Assembly (NCBI RefSeq): GCF_900142675.1
Contig: NZ_FRBS01000002.1
Span: forward strand, 186,001 to 250,000
Direction: 5' to 3'
DNA from: Shouchella rhizosphaerae
GTDB lineage: Bacteria > Bacillota > Bacilli > Bacillales > Bacillaceae_D
DNA: 64,000 bases
In this document: piece by piece, positions 27,093 to 34,913 of the stretch
Position numbering within the stretch: the stretch's first letter is position 1
Layout of the letters: each line of letters begins with the position of its first letter
Made by a program: the position numbers and the translations under genes
The notes under the pieces: generated by a model
The model's database searches: none
What the model was told of the DNA's origin: nothing
Seen by the model: the letters and a program-made list of their open reading frames with translations, nothing else

Positions 27093-28301
27093 TTATATTT
27101 TATCAAGCGCTTGGGATAAGTCGTCTCTTATATCCTCATATTCTTCAATTCCGACAGAAAACCTTATCATGCCATCTGTAATGCCGCCTTTTTCACGTTC
27201 TTCTCTCGGCAATAAATTATGTGTCATCGATGCTGGATGGGTAATGGTGCTTGCATACCCGCCTAAACTGACAGCCATCTTGTTTAATTTAACGTTTGAA
27301 ATTAAGCCAAGCCCGCCATCCATACCATCTTTAAGTTCAAAACAAATCATGCCACCGCCGCCAGTCATTTGGTTAGTAGCTAGTTTGTATTGAGGATGGC
27401 TTTCAGAAAATGGATAAAACACTTGTCTAATTTTCGGGTGTGTCTCTAGAAATTGAGCTAATTTCAACGCGTTTTCGTTATGCTTTTCCATCCTTAGCCC
27501 AAGAGTTCGAATACCTCTACATAGCAGCCACGCTCCGAAAGGGTCTAGGTGCGGACCATGGAAAGAATATTTATGGCGAACTTTATCGATCAACTCCGTT
27601 GAACCAGCACATACACCTGCTACAACATCAGAATGCCCACCTAAATATTTTGTGGCAGAATGGACAACGATATCCGCGCCGTGCTTCAGCGGTTTTTGAT
27701 TATAAGGTGTAGCAAATGTTGAATCGACTACAAAGACCGCATCGCTTTGTTCATGAACGAGCGTAGCTACTTTAGAAATATCTACTAAACTTAAAGTTGG
27801 GTTGGCGGGGGTTTCAGCAAAAACTAACTTCGTATTCGGTTGAATCGCCTGTTTATAGTGATGGATGTCACTAGAATCAATAAACGTGACATCAACAGAT
27901 AACTGCTCTGCTAGAGACTCATGTAATATTTTCGTTTCTGAGTAACAGTTATGAACAGCGATAAAATGGTCTCCTGGATTTAAAAATGCATGTGTAATCA
28001 TGGAGATAGCACCTAATCCAGAAGAAGCACAAAGCGCATCGTCCGCTTCTTCGAGGGCAGCAATCAAAGCTTCTAACTCACGTTCATTCCTGCTCCCCCA
28101 CCTGCCATAAAATTCATCGGCCTTAATGTCTGCTGCCCGAACGGCGCCTTCGGAAGTAGTCGGGAATTCGAAAGCAGTGGACTGGCAAATAGGAGGACTT
28201 AAATGGCCTGATTTATTCCAATGATCCCCTCCATGTGTACAGGCTGTTTGAAATCCTAAACGATTTTTGCTTGTTTCGATTCCAGTAGCGATTGGTTTCA
28301 T
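27093..28301 (-). CDS. Cys/Met-metabolism PLP enzyme (cystathionine gamma-lyase/synthase or methionine gamma-lyase type)
   Basis: A 402-residue fold-type I PLP enzyme. The N-terminal block TACTHGGDHWNKSGHLSPP and the Tyr of YGRWGSRNERELE are typical. The PLP Lys lies in VHSATKYLGGHSD (near residue 218) and Asp in VVDSTFATP binds the ring nitrogen. The C-terminus has SLGGYASTITHPASMTH. ATG 28301 follows AAGGAG. It may catalyse gamma- or beta-elimination on a sulfur or other substituted amino acid. It sits between the B3/B4 gene and the desaturase gene, not in a transsulfuration operon. Confidence 0.85.
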   Translation of the reverse strand: MKPIATGIETSKNRLGFQTACTHGGDHWNKSGHLSPPICQSTAFEFPTTSEGAVRAADIKADEFYGRWGSRNERELEALIAALEEADDALCASSGLGAISMITHAFLNPGDHFIAVHNCYSETKILHESLAEQLSVDVTFIDSSDIHHYKQAIQPNTKLVFAETPANPTLSLVDISKVATLVHEQSDAVFVVDSTFATPYNQKPLKHGADIVVHSATKYLGGHSDVVAGVCAGSTELIDKVRHKYSFHGPHLDPFGAWLLCRGIRTLGLRMEKHNENALKLAQFLETHPKIRQVFYPFSESHPQYKLATNQMTGGGGMICFELKDGMDGGLGLISNVKLNKMAVSLGGYASTITHPASMTHNLLPREEREKGGITDGMIRFSVGIEEYEDIRDDLSQALDKI

Positions 28302-28360
28302 GATCTTTGCTCCTTTTCAACTTTGGGATAGTGTACATCACACAGGCCTAATAAACATTG

Positions 28361-29068
28361 TCATAGTTGGTACAGCGGCTTTTGTTTATCCAAACTGAAA
28401 AAGTCGATTGCAACGTCATTTTTTGAGAAACGGCTTATTAATTTAGACAGATCGGTTAACGCCAATTCTGCTCTGTTATCGCCCCCTTGTATTTGGTCAA
28501 CAAAAAAGACAACATTTTTGGTCTTGTTCGTAGTTTGAGTATGGTCCGCATCACGGTGGTTCCAATAGACACATAAGATTGATGTTGCATCTGAATAGGC
28601 AACTACTTTTTCATCTATTTGTATAGGTTTATCACCGCCTATAGGAAGCATTTCTTCGCCTTTTCTCCCATACCTTAAAGAAATGCTCCCGGTAATGTTG
28701 TCTAGATCATATCCTCCCATACACAAACAATGCCTTAAAGATACAGCATTGTAGGCATCGACCAACTTATTAATACCGAATACCTTTTTTCCTTTAGACA
28801 CTCTTTTATATAAACTTTCAAATGAACACAATACTTTGCTTGGTTTTACTCCCATATCACTGTAAACCGATCTCCAGCTTTGGATTTCGCGCTTTGCTAA
28901 TGGACTGTCTGTGTTTTCATGCTCATCTATGGTACGATTCAGATAACGTTCAAGCTCTTCCGATTGGTCTGCTGTTCTATCAATCCCTTTTACTACCAAT
29001 CCGGAAATAGTCAAGCCAGGGTAGCTTGTGAGCACTTTATCGGAAATAGCAATCTCTAAGTTAGCCAA
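28361..29068 (-). CDS. B3/B4 domain (PheRS beta-like) protein
   Basis: A 235-residue free-standing B3/B4 domain, the fold that edits mis-charged tRNA in the beta subunit of phenylalanyl-tRNA synthetase. QSWRSVYSDMGVKPSKVLCS, NKLVDAYNAVSLRHCLCMGGYDLD and RYGRKGEE are characteristic. I place the start at TTG 29068, because GGAGG (29081-29077) gives 8 nt spacing; ATG 29083 has no site. It is the first gene of the operon, downstream of two TATAACAGT operators. Stand-alone B3/B4 proteins may act as trans-editing factors or amino acid binders; function unproven. Confidence 0.8.
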   Translation of the reverse strand: MANLEIAISDKVLTSYPGLTISGLVVKGIDRTADQSEELERYLNRTIDEHENTDSPLAKREIQSWRSVYSDMGVKPSKVLCSFESLYKRVSKGKKVFGINKLVDAYNAVSLRHCLCMGGYDLDNITGSISLRYGRKGEEMLPIGGDKPIQIDEKVVAYSDATSILCVYWNHRDADHTQTTNKTKNVVFFVDQIQGGDNRAELALTDLSKLISRFSKNDVAIDFFSLDKQKPLYQL

Positions 29069-29175
29069 CGCTTTGTCCTCCATTTTCAGTTAATTTATTT
29101 TAGCTCAGGTAGACTATTACTAATTTATTAAAATGTCACATAGTTCTATCTTCTATTATTCTAGTATTTGTTGGG

Positions 29176-29204
29176 TATAACAGTATAGTTTGACATATAA
29201 CAGT
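29176..29204 (-). promoter_or_regulatory. Direct-repeat operator of the B3/B4 operon
   Basis: Two identical TATAACAGT copies start at 29176 and 29196, exactly 20 bp apart, upstream of the B3/B4 gene. The same 9-mer, in inverse orientation and again at 20-bp spacing with a near copy, occurs between mocR and azlC. Direct repeats two helical turns apart suit a MocR dimer. Confidence 0.65.
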
Positions 29205-29242
29205 TAAACGTTCCTTTTTTGCTACTGGATACCCAGCAAAAA

Positions 29243-29278
29243 AAGCCATTCAGTGACTGAAAGTCTACAGAATGACTT
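29243..29278 (-). terminator. Terminator of the mocR-type gene
   Basis: On the minus strand AAGTCATTC pairs with GAATGGCTT and is followed by TTTTTTTGC, starting 3 nt after the stop. Confidence 0.8.
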
Positions 29279-29280
29279 GG

Positions 29281-30756
29281 TTAAACAAGAGGCATGTTTG
29301 ATTCTTCATTTCGTTCTTCAATAAAGGCCGTAAAAATTTTACAAAGTGTCTTGATGCCCGTTTCTAATAATTGATCATCTACAGCAGCAAAACACAGCCG
29401 CAGATGATTCATGGCAGGTTCTTTAGGGTAGCAAGCAGATCCAGGGAGAAAGGAGATACCAAATTTCTTTGCTTCAAACAGCATTTGATTGGTATCGACC
29501 CAAGGGGGCAGCGATATCCAAATATTGACTCCTCCTTTTGGGAGAATCCACGTTACTTCCTTCGGGGCATATACAGTGAGAAGATCGATAACGCGATCCC
29601 TTCTTAATTTTAAAGCGATCCGCAGCTTTTTTATATGCTCTTTCATTCGATTCGAACGTAAAAAAGACAGCACCGCCTTTTGGTTTAATAGAGGAGTGCC
29701 TAAATCGGTAATAGTTTTGGCGGCTATGATTCTGTTCAAATTCGTACCAGAAGTAGCCATCACCCCAATTCGACACCCTGGAGACAGCGTTTTGCTTAAT
29801 CCTTTCAAATAAATCACATGACCATACTCATCTAAGCTTTTTATTGGCAGCGGGGGTTTACTGTCAAAATAAATTTCACTCCAAGAATCGTCTTCGATTA
29901 TAATAATCTCGTTCGATTGCGCAAAATCAAGCAGTAGTTGCCGTCGCTTTTTACTGAGCAATGTTCCAGTTGGATTTTGAAAAGAGGGGATTGTATAAAT
30001 CACCTTTGGTTTATTTTTCAATGATGGCAGTAAATCCACTCTCATTCCGTTCTCGTCAACTGGAATCGATACAATCGATGCTCCTCTGCCTCTGAATACG
30101 TCAATTGCCGCCGAGTAAGTAGGAGTCTCGGTAACCACAACGTCTCCTGGACCAACAAAACTACGGGCAACAATATCAATGCCTTGTTGAACCCCATTTG
30201 TAATGACAATATCGTCTGGTTCAATTGCTATCTTTAAATGTTTTAAATAAGCGGACATTTCTTTTCTTAGCGTAATGTCTCCTCGTCCTTCTCCATAAGT
30301 AGAAAGTATATATGGTTCCTCCGAAAGGATCTGTATTGTTTCTTTTATGAGGTAACGGTTCGGAAGTAAGTTGGGCCATATCTTAGAGGAGGAAAACTGG
30401 ATTTTTTCTTTCCCTGTATTAAATTGCATGTACTGAGCACGTGGCAAGTAATCAGTAACCGTTAATTGCCAATCATAAGATAGCAGCTTTTTTTCGTTTT
30501 CCGTTTTGCTTGTCCTGCTATTTTTTCGGACATAAGTCCCTAATCCTTGGACTTTTTCAATCAACCCTTGTTTCTCTAAATGGTTATAAGCTTTATTTGC
30601 AGTCATAAGACTTACTCCAGTTTGTTCTGCTAGTTTACGGACAGATGGTAACTTGCTTCCTTCTTCGAGCAAGTTGGAGCGAATCCGGTCAGCGATGTTC
30701 TCTTGAATTTGTTGGGCAATCGGTATGTCAGAATGCCGATTTATTTCTATTTTCAA
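29281..30756 (-). CDS. MocR/GabR-type transcription regulator
   Basis: A 491-residue regulator with an N-terminal GntR winged helix (about 1-75; PSVRKLAEQTGVSLMTANKAY) and a C-terminal aminotransferase-like fold. The PLP-binding Lys is in LKGLSKTLSPGCRIG, with Asp/Tyr partners in IYTIPSFQNPTGT and IIEDDSWSEI. MocR proteins sense an amino compound through PLP chemistry and bind direct repeats. It is divergent from azlC, with TATAACAGT operators between them. The SKTLSPG context shows the Lys is retained. Confidence 0.87.
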   Translation of the reverse strand: MKIEINRHSDIPIAQQIQENIADRIRSNLLEEGSKLPSVRKLAEQTGVSLMTANKAYNHLEKQGLIEKVQGLGTYVRKNSRTSKTENEKKLLSYDWQLTVTDYLPRAQYMQFNTGKEKIQFSSSKIWPNLLPNRYLIKETIQILSEEPYILSTYGEGRGDITLRKEMSAYLKHLKIAIEPDDIVITNGVQQGIDIVARSFVGPGDVVVTETPTYSAAIDVFRGRGASIVSIPVDENGMRVDLLPSLKNKPKVIYTIPSFQNPTGTLLSKKRRQLLLDFAQSNEIIIIEDDSWSEIYFDSKPPLPIKSLDEYGHVIYLKGLSKTLSPGCRIGVMATSGTNLNRIIAAKTITDLGTPLLNQKAVLSFLRSNRMKEHIKKLRIALKLRRDRVIDLLTVYAPKEVTWILPKGGVNIWISLPPWVDTNQMLFEAKKFGISFLPGSACYPKEPAMNHLRLCFAAVDDQLLETGIKTLCKIFTAFIEERNEESNMPLV

Positions 30757-30769
30757 AAAAACACCTCCA

Positions 30770-30798
30770 TCTGTTATGTGTGTTTATTTACTGTTATA
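30770..30798 (+). promoter_or_regulatory. Direct-repeat operator between mocR and azlC
   Basis: ACTGTTATA at 30790-30798 is the exact reverse complement of TATAACAGT. TCTGTTATG at 30770-30778 matches it at 7 of 9 positions and starts 20 bp earlier. A further partial copy, TATAACAAT, is at 30837-30845. The region is shared by the divergent mocR and azlCD promoters. Confidence 0.65.
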
Positions 30799-30874
30799 CA
30801 GTCTTATTCTAAAATTAGTTTAAATGAATTGTAACATATAACAATTGACAGGTGGAGGAAGTGGAGAACAAAAA

Positions 30875-31606
30875 ATGAAGGCGGAAACAAAAGAAAATCC
30901 TTGGCAGTCTACAGAAAAAAAAGCAGCATTTATGGATGGCGTCTATGCGTGTGTACCTACATTGTTAGGTTATTTAAGCATTGGTTTTGCTGCGGGTGTC
31001 GTTGCAAAAACGGCAGGTTTAAGTGTACTTGAAATTACATTAATGTCGTTATTTCTCTATGCTGGTTCTGCACAATTTATTGCTGCAAGCATGATCGGGG
31101 CTTCCTTTTCAGTCATTGCCATTGCGATTACGATTTTCTTTATAAACATTCGCCATTTGTTAATGACTGCTGCTTTAGCACCTTATTTAAAGAATCTTTC
31201 TATCGGGAAGAATATATTGATTGGTGCACAAGTAACAGACGAAACATTTGGCGTAGCAGCAAACCGTTTACCAAGTATGAACGGAAACCGGTTTTATTGG
31301 ATGCTCGGGCTAAATATAACAGCTTACATCAATTGGGTATTAGCAAATGTGCTAGGAGGCCTATTTGGTGAACTGGTCACGGATATAAGCGCATTAGGAA
31401 TCAATTTTGCTTTGCCTGCCATGTTCGCGGGTTTGTTAGTATTGCAAATGATCAGTCGTTCGAAATATGCCATTGATTTAACCGTTGCCTTGCTTGCCAT
31501 TGTGTTGGTGATTGGTGTTCATTACTTGATCCCAGGAAGCTGGTCGGTCATTATTGCTACGTTAATTGCGACGACTATCGGGATGGTGATAAAACAATGG
31601 AAATAA
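30875..31606 (+). CDS. azlC: AzlC-type branched-chain amino acid exporter, large subunit
   Basis: A 243-residue membrane protein. ATG 30875 has TGGAG 8 nt upstream; the frame is open from TTG 30845, which has no site. PTLLGYLSIGFAAGVVAK and the SAQFIAASMI and NIRHLLM motifs identify AzlC, which with AzlD exports branched-chain amino acids and analogues (4-azaleucine resistance in B. subtilis). Overlaps azlD by 10 nt. Probably controlled by the divergent MocR. Confidence 0.88.
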   Translation: MKAETKENPWQSTEKKAAFMDGVYACVPTLLGYLSIGFAAGVVAKTAGLSVLEITLMSLFLYAGSAQFIAASMIGASFSVIAIAITIFFINIRHLLMTAALAPYLKNLSIGKNILIGAQVTDETFGVAANRLPSMNGNRFYWMLGLNITAYINWVLANVLGGLFGELVTDISALGINFALPAMFAGLLVLQMISRSKYAIDLTVALLAIVLVIGVHYLIPGSWSVIIATLIATTIGMVIKQWK

Positions 31607-31926
31607 ATTCGTATATTTTATTGGTCATTATAGCCACAGCACTTGTTACCTTTATCCCACGAGTCCTGCCATTAGTTGTACTGACTAGAATGGAGTTACC
31701 AGCGTGGTTATTAAAATGGCTTGATTACGTGCCTATAGCGATTATCGCTGCATTACTAGGTCAAGAAATCTTCATTAATCAAGAGGGGAATATTTCCTTT
31801 TCGTTGTATAATTTAAATATTTACGCCATTATACCGACTTTTTTAGTAGCGATCATTTCCCGTAGCTTATTAGCCACTGTTTTATCGGGGGTGTTCACCA
31901 TGATGATCTTGCAATATCTTTTTTAG
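31597..31926 (+). CDS. azlD: AzlD-type branched-chain amino acid exporter, small subunit
   Basis: A 109-residue, four-helix membrane protein overlapping the azlC stop. FIPRVLPLVVL and WLDYVPIAIIAALLGQEI are the AzlD signatures. It forms the export complex with AzlC. Confidence 0.88.
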   Translation: MEINSYILLVIIATALVTFIPRVLPLVVLTRMELPAWLLKWLDYVPIAIIAALLGQEIFINQEGNISFSLYNLNIYAIIPTFLVAIISRSLLATVLSGVFTMMILQYLF

Positions 31927-31983
31927 TCTGTCGACTTATGGTGAGGCTTTCAGTTACCATCCAAAGCACGCTATTTTCTACCA

Positions 31984-32012
31984 TTGACAATTGGACCATG
32001 TAAGCATAAACT
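31984..32012 (+). promoter_or_regulatory. hutH promoter with a near-consensus cre site
   Basis: TTGACA (31984-31989) and TAAACT (32007-32012) are 17 bp apart. ATGTAAGCATAAACT (31998-32012) fits the CcpA site WTGNAANCGNWNNCW with one mismatch and overlaps the -10, a repressing position. Carbon catabolite repression of hut is known in B. subtilis. Confidence 0.6.
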
Positions 32013-32047
32013 GTATCCTAATAGTCGGAACTTTTGGAGAGGATCTT

Positions 32048-32173
32048 ATGGCGATGCCACAGAGGCTCAATTCCATACATCGCCTAGCCTGTCATGTAGG
32101 GCACAGAGGCTGCCGCTTTTTGAAATCACCGGATTTCAAAGCGGCAGCCTCTTTTTTGTGGCCTTTAGTCTAA
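32048..32173 (+). CDS. Possible translated leader peptide before hutH
   Basis: A 41-codon frame starting ATG 32048 with GGAGAGG 5 nt upstream. It begins MAMPQRLNSIHRLACHVGHR and holds three His codons (11, 16, 19) within nine, the last at 32102-32104 touching the 5' arm of the terminator at 32105. GGCGATG at 32050-32056 can pair with CATCGCC at 32078-32084. No homologue is recognised. Translation is inferred only from the site and position. Confidence 0.4.
   Translation: MAMPQRLNSIHRLACHVGHRGCRFLKSPDFKAAASFLWPLV
32105..32157 (+). terminator. Strong intrinsic terminator in the hutH leader (attenuator candidate)
   Basis: A stem of about 15 bp (AGAGGCTGCCGCTTT with AAAGCGGCAGCCTCT), extended by GAAATC/GATTTC, is followed by TTTTTT. 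It lies between the promoter at 31984 and hutH, so hutH expression requires read-through unless a hidden promoter follows. CACAGAGGCT occurs twice (32058 and 32102), so the first copy could compete for the 3' arm. Confidence 0.8.
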
Positions 32174-32188
32174 TAGAGGGGTGAAGAT

Positions 32189-33691
32189 ATGGTTATTTTA
32201 ACAGGGCGTTCGTTGACGCTGGATGACATGGAAGCGATTTTGTACAAAGGGGTGAAGGTAGGCTTAAGCCAATCGTGCATTAACGAGATTGAAGCAAGCC
32301 GTCGGGCTGTTGAAAAGATCGTCCAAGACGGACGAACCGTATATGGCATCAATACGGGGTTTGGAAAGTTCAGTGACGTTCAAATTGCCGCTGCCGATAC
32401 GGAGGAGCTTCAACGAAACTTAATTTTATCCCATGCATGTGGGGTAGGCAGTTATTTTTCCGATGAAATTTCCCAGGCAATGATGGTGCTGCGGGCTAAT
32501 GCACTCGCAAAAGGGTTCTCCGGTGTCCGATTAGAAGTTGTGGAAATGCTGCTCGAGTTGATCAATAAAGATATTTATCCGTGTATTCCTTCACAAGGGT
32601 CGCTCGGGGCGAGCGGCGACTTGGCGCCATTATCCCATCTAGCCCTTGTGTTAATCGGAGAGGGAGAAGTCCGTTATCGCGGCGAGTGTATGAGTACTGC
32701 ATCGTGCTTTGCTAAACTCGGTATTCAACCTCTTACGCTGCAAGCGAAAGAAGGGTTAGCCCTCATAAACGGCACACAAGCGATGACAGCCGTCGGGGTT
32801 GTCGCTTACTTAGAAGCAGAAAAATTGGCGTATCAAGGGGAGCAGATTGCTGCGGTGACGATGGAAGGGCTTCAGGGCATTATCGATGCTTTCGATCAAG
32901 CCGTTCATGTTGCTAGAGGCTACCAAGAACAAATAGACGTTGCTGCACGGATGCGGCATCTTTTGCAAGGGAGTAAATTAACGACCAAACAAGGGGAGAA
33001 ACGGGTCCAAGATGCCTATTCCCTTCGCTGCATTCCCCAAGTTCACGGCGCCGTTTGGCAAGCGCTCGGCTATGTAAAGGATAAGTTGCTTATTGAAATG
33101 AATGCCGCGACAGACAATCCTCTTTTGTTTGATGAAGGGGAGAAAGTGATTTCTGGCGGTAACTTTCATGGCGAGCCGATTGCGTTTGCGATGGACTTTC
33201 TTTGCATTGCGATGGCGGAGCTTGGCAATATTGCAGAGCGGCGCGTCGAACGACTCGTCAATCCACAGCTGAATGATTTGCCGCCATTTTTAAGCCCGGC
33301 TCCTGGGCTCCAGTCAGGGGCGATGATCATGCAGTATGTTGCAGCCTCCCTTGTCTCAGAAAATAAAACGTTGGCGCATCCAGCAAGCGTTGACTCCATT
33401 CCATCCTCGGCCAATCAAGAAGACCATGTCAGCATGGGGACCATTGCCGCCCGCCATGCTTTGCAGATTGTCGAAAATGTACGCCGCATATGCGCAATTG
33501 AAGCGATTTGCGGGCTGCAAGCTGTTGAATATCGGGGCATAGCGGCGATGGCTCCAGCCACAAAAGCCTTTTTTGTAGAGGCGCGCCGAGTTGTACCAAC
33601 GATTACGGCTGACCGAGTATTTGCCAAAGATATTGAAGCGATGGCACAGTGGCTTCGCAATGGGGGAAAAGCAGCAGCAGTGCTTAGTTAA
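32189..33691 (+). CDS. hutH: Histidine ammonia-lyase
   Basis: A 500-residue enzyme converting histidine to urocanate and ammonia, first step of histidine use. The MIO cofactor forms from Ala141-Ser142-Gly143 in [12 protein letters not shown]. Other family motifs are [16 protein letters not shown] and [20 protein letters not shown] precedes the ATG. The other hut genes (hutU, I, G) and hutP are not in the window; the pathway is presumably completed elsewhere. Confidence 0.95.
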   Translation: MVILTGRSLTLDDMEAILYKGVKVGLSQSCINEIEASRRAVEKIVQDGRTVYGINTGFGKFSDVQIAAADTEELQRNLILSHACGVGSYFSDEISQAMMVLRANALAKGFSGVRLEVVEMLLELINKDIYPCIPSQGSLGASGDLAPLSHLALVLIGEGEVRYRGECMSTASCFAKLGIQPLTLQAKEGLALINGTQAMTAVGVVAYLEAEKLAYQGEQIAAVTMEGLQGIIDAFDQAVHVARGYQEQIDVAARMRHLLQGSKLTTKQGEKRVQDAYSLRCIPQVHGAVWQALGYVKDKLLIEMNAATDNPLLFDEGEKVISGGNFHGEPIAFAMDFLCIAMAELGNIAERRVERLVNPQLNDLPPFLSPAPGLQSGAMIMQYVAASLVSENKTLAHPASVDSIPSSANQEDHVSMGTIAARHALQIVENVRRICAIEAICGLQAVEYRGIAAMAPATKAFFVEARRVVPTITADRVFAKDIEAMAQWLRNGGKAAAVLS

Positions 33692-33908
33692 GAGGTGAAA
33701 AAAAGAAGCAGGGATGGAGCCCTGCTTCCAGACTGTAGCCAAACGCTCGCGTACGTCGTCGTTTGCCTCACTCATATGCTTGAAACTGTCGTATCATGCG
33801 CAAGAAAACCGCTGCTCATGAACCCACGTTCTATTTGCATCTTTCCTCGGCTGCACTCCTCGTCTGACAAGCGCTTTCTATCAGTCTGAATGATTTTGTT
33901 GAGACTGG

Positions 33909-34721
33909 TTAGTTTTGTTTTTCGTGGCGGTAGGCGCCGTGGGCAACGGAACCGACGTATTCGTTGAGTCTGCTGCCGTGCTTGATCGCGGCAGTGACAA
34001 AGTCTTTCGCTGTGTGGATCGCTTCCTCAACCGATTTGCCTTTTGCAAGCATAGCAGTGATGGCTGCGGCAAACGTGCAGCCTGCTCCGTGCGTGTAGGT
34101 CGTATCGATTTCTGGATTTTCAAGCAATGTGAAAGACTGGCCATCATACCAAACATCAACTGCTTGCGGGTGGTTAAGCTTGCTTCCTCCCTTAATGACA
34201 ACATGGTCTGCGCCTAGTTGGTGAATCGTTTGCGCTGCACGTTTGACATCGTCGAGTGTCTCAATACGTTGCCCAGAAAGCTGCGTGGCTTCAAACAAGT
34301 TTGGCGTAACGACAAATGCTTTTGGTACGAGGACATCGCGCAGGCATGCATCCGTTTCTGGATTGAGCGCTTCATCTGCGCCTTTGCAAACCATCACTGG
34401 ATCGACAACAACCTTGTTAACGCCATACTCTTCAATTTTGTTGGCAACAAGTTCAATGATTTCAATCGATCCAAGCATTCCTGTTTTAACCGCATCAGCG
34501 CCAATGCCTTTTAACACTGTGTCTATTTGTTTGCCGACGAGTTTGGCATCTTGGGGGAATACTTCATGGGCCCAGTTTTCAAACGGATTTTGCGCAACAA
34601 TAGTCGTCAAGGCATTCATGCCATAAACGCCAAGTTCTTGAAATGTCTTCAAGTCCGCTTGGATGCCGGCACCACCGCTTGTATCTGAGCCAGCAATTGT
34701 TAATGCTTTATAACGTTCCAT
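33909..34721 (-). CDS. pdxK: Pyridoxal/hydroxymethylpyrimidine kinase
   Basis: A 270-residue ribokinase-fold kinase. ATG 34721 follows GGAGAG; the frame to 34754 lacks a site. Motifs AGSDTSGGAGIQADLKTF, DPVMVCKG and the catalytic DTTYTHGAGCTF agree with B. subtilis PdxK (YwdB), which phosphorylates pyridoxal despite its ThiD-like sequence. Position near ung and ywdI fits the B. subtilis order. ThiD activity is an alternative. Confidence 0.87.
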   Translation of the reverse strand: MERYKALTIAGSDTSGGAGIQADLKTFQELGVYGMNALTTIVAQNPFENWAHEVFPQDAKLVGKQIDTVLKGIGADAVKTGMLGSIEIIELVANKIEEYGVNKVVVDPVMVCKGADEALNPETDACLRDVLVPKAFVVTPNLFEATQLSGQRIETLDDVKRAAQTIHQLGADHVVIKGGSKLNHPQAVDVWYDGQSFTLLENPEIDTTYTHGAGCTFAAAITAMLAKGKSVEEAIHTAKDFVTAAIKHGSRLNEYVGSVAHGAYRHEKQN

Positions 34722-34913
34722 TTTTCTCTCTCCTTCCTTGTCCGTGCTTTCCATTATACTAAAGCATGGGCGTCCTTAAAAGCAGTGGCGCTTTTGGAAA
34801 TGATTTCCCTTTACTGAGATAGACCTCCTGTAAAAAATGTAATAGCCTGGAGAGGGATAGTTGTGTATAATGATTCATGTTATCTTATTCTTATCCATTT
34901 CGGAGGTCCTTTT

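Noticed and set aside
32085-32106. TAG/CAG triplets as a HutP binding site
   Set aside because: Only one pair (32097 and 32104) has the 4-nt spacing. The array of regularly spaced NAG triplets needed for HutP is not present.
33704-33727. GAAGCAGGG/CCCTGCTTC hairpin after hutH
   Set aside because: A good stem, but no U-run follows on either strand, so it is not reported as a terminator.
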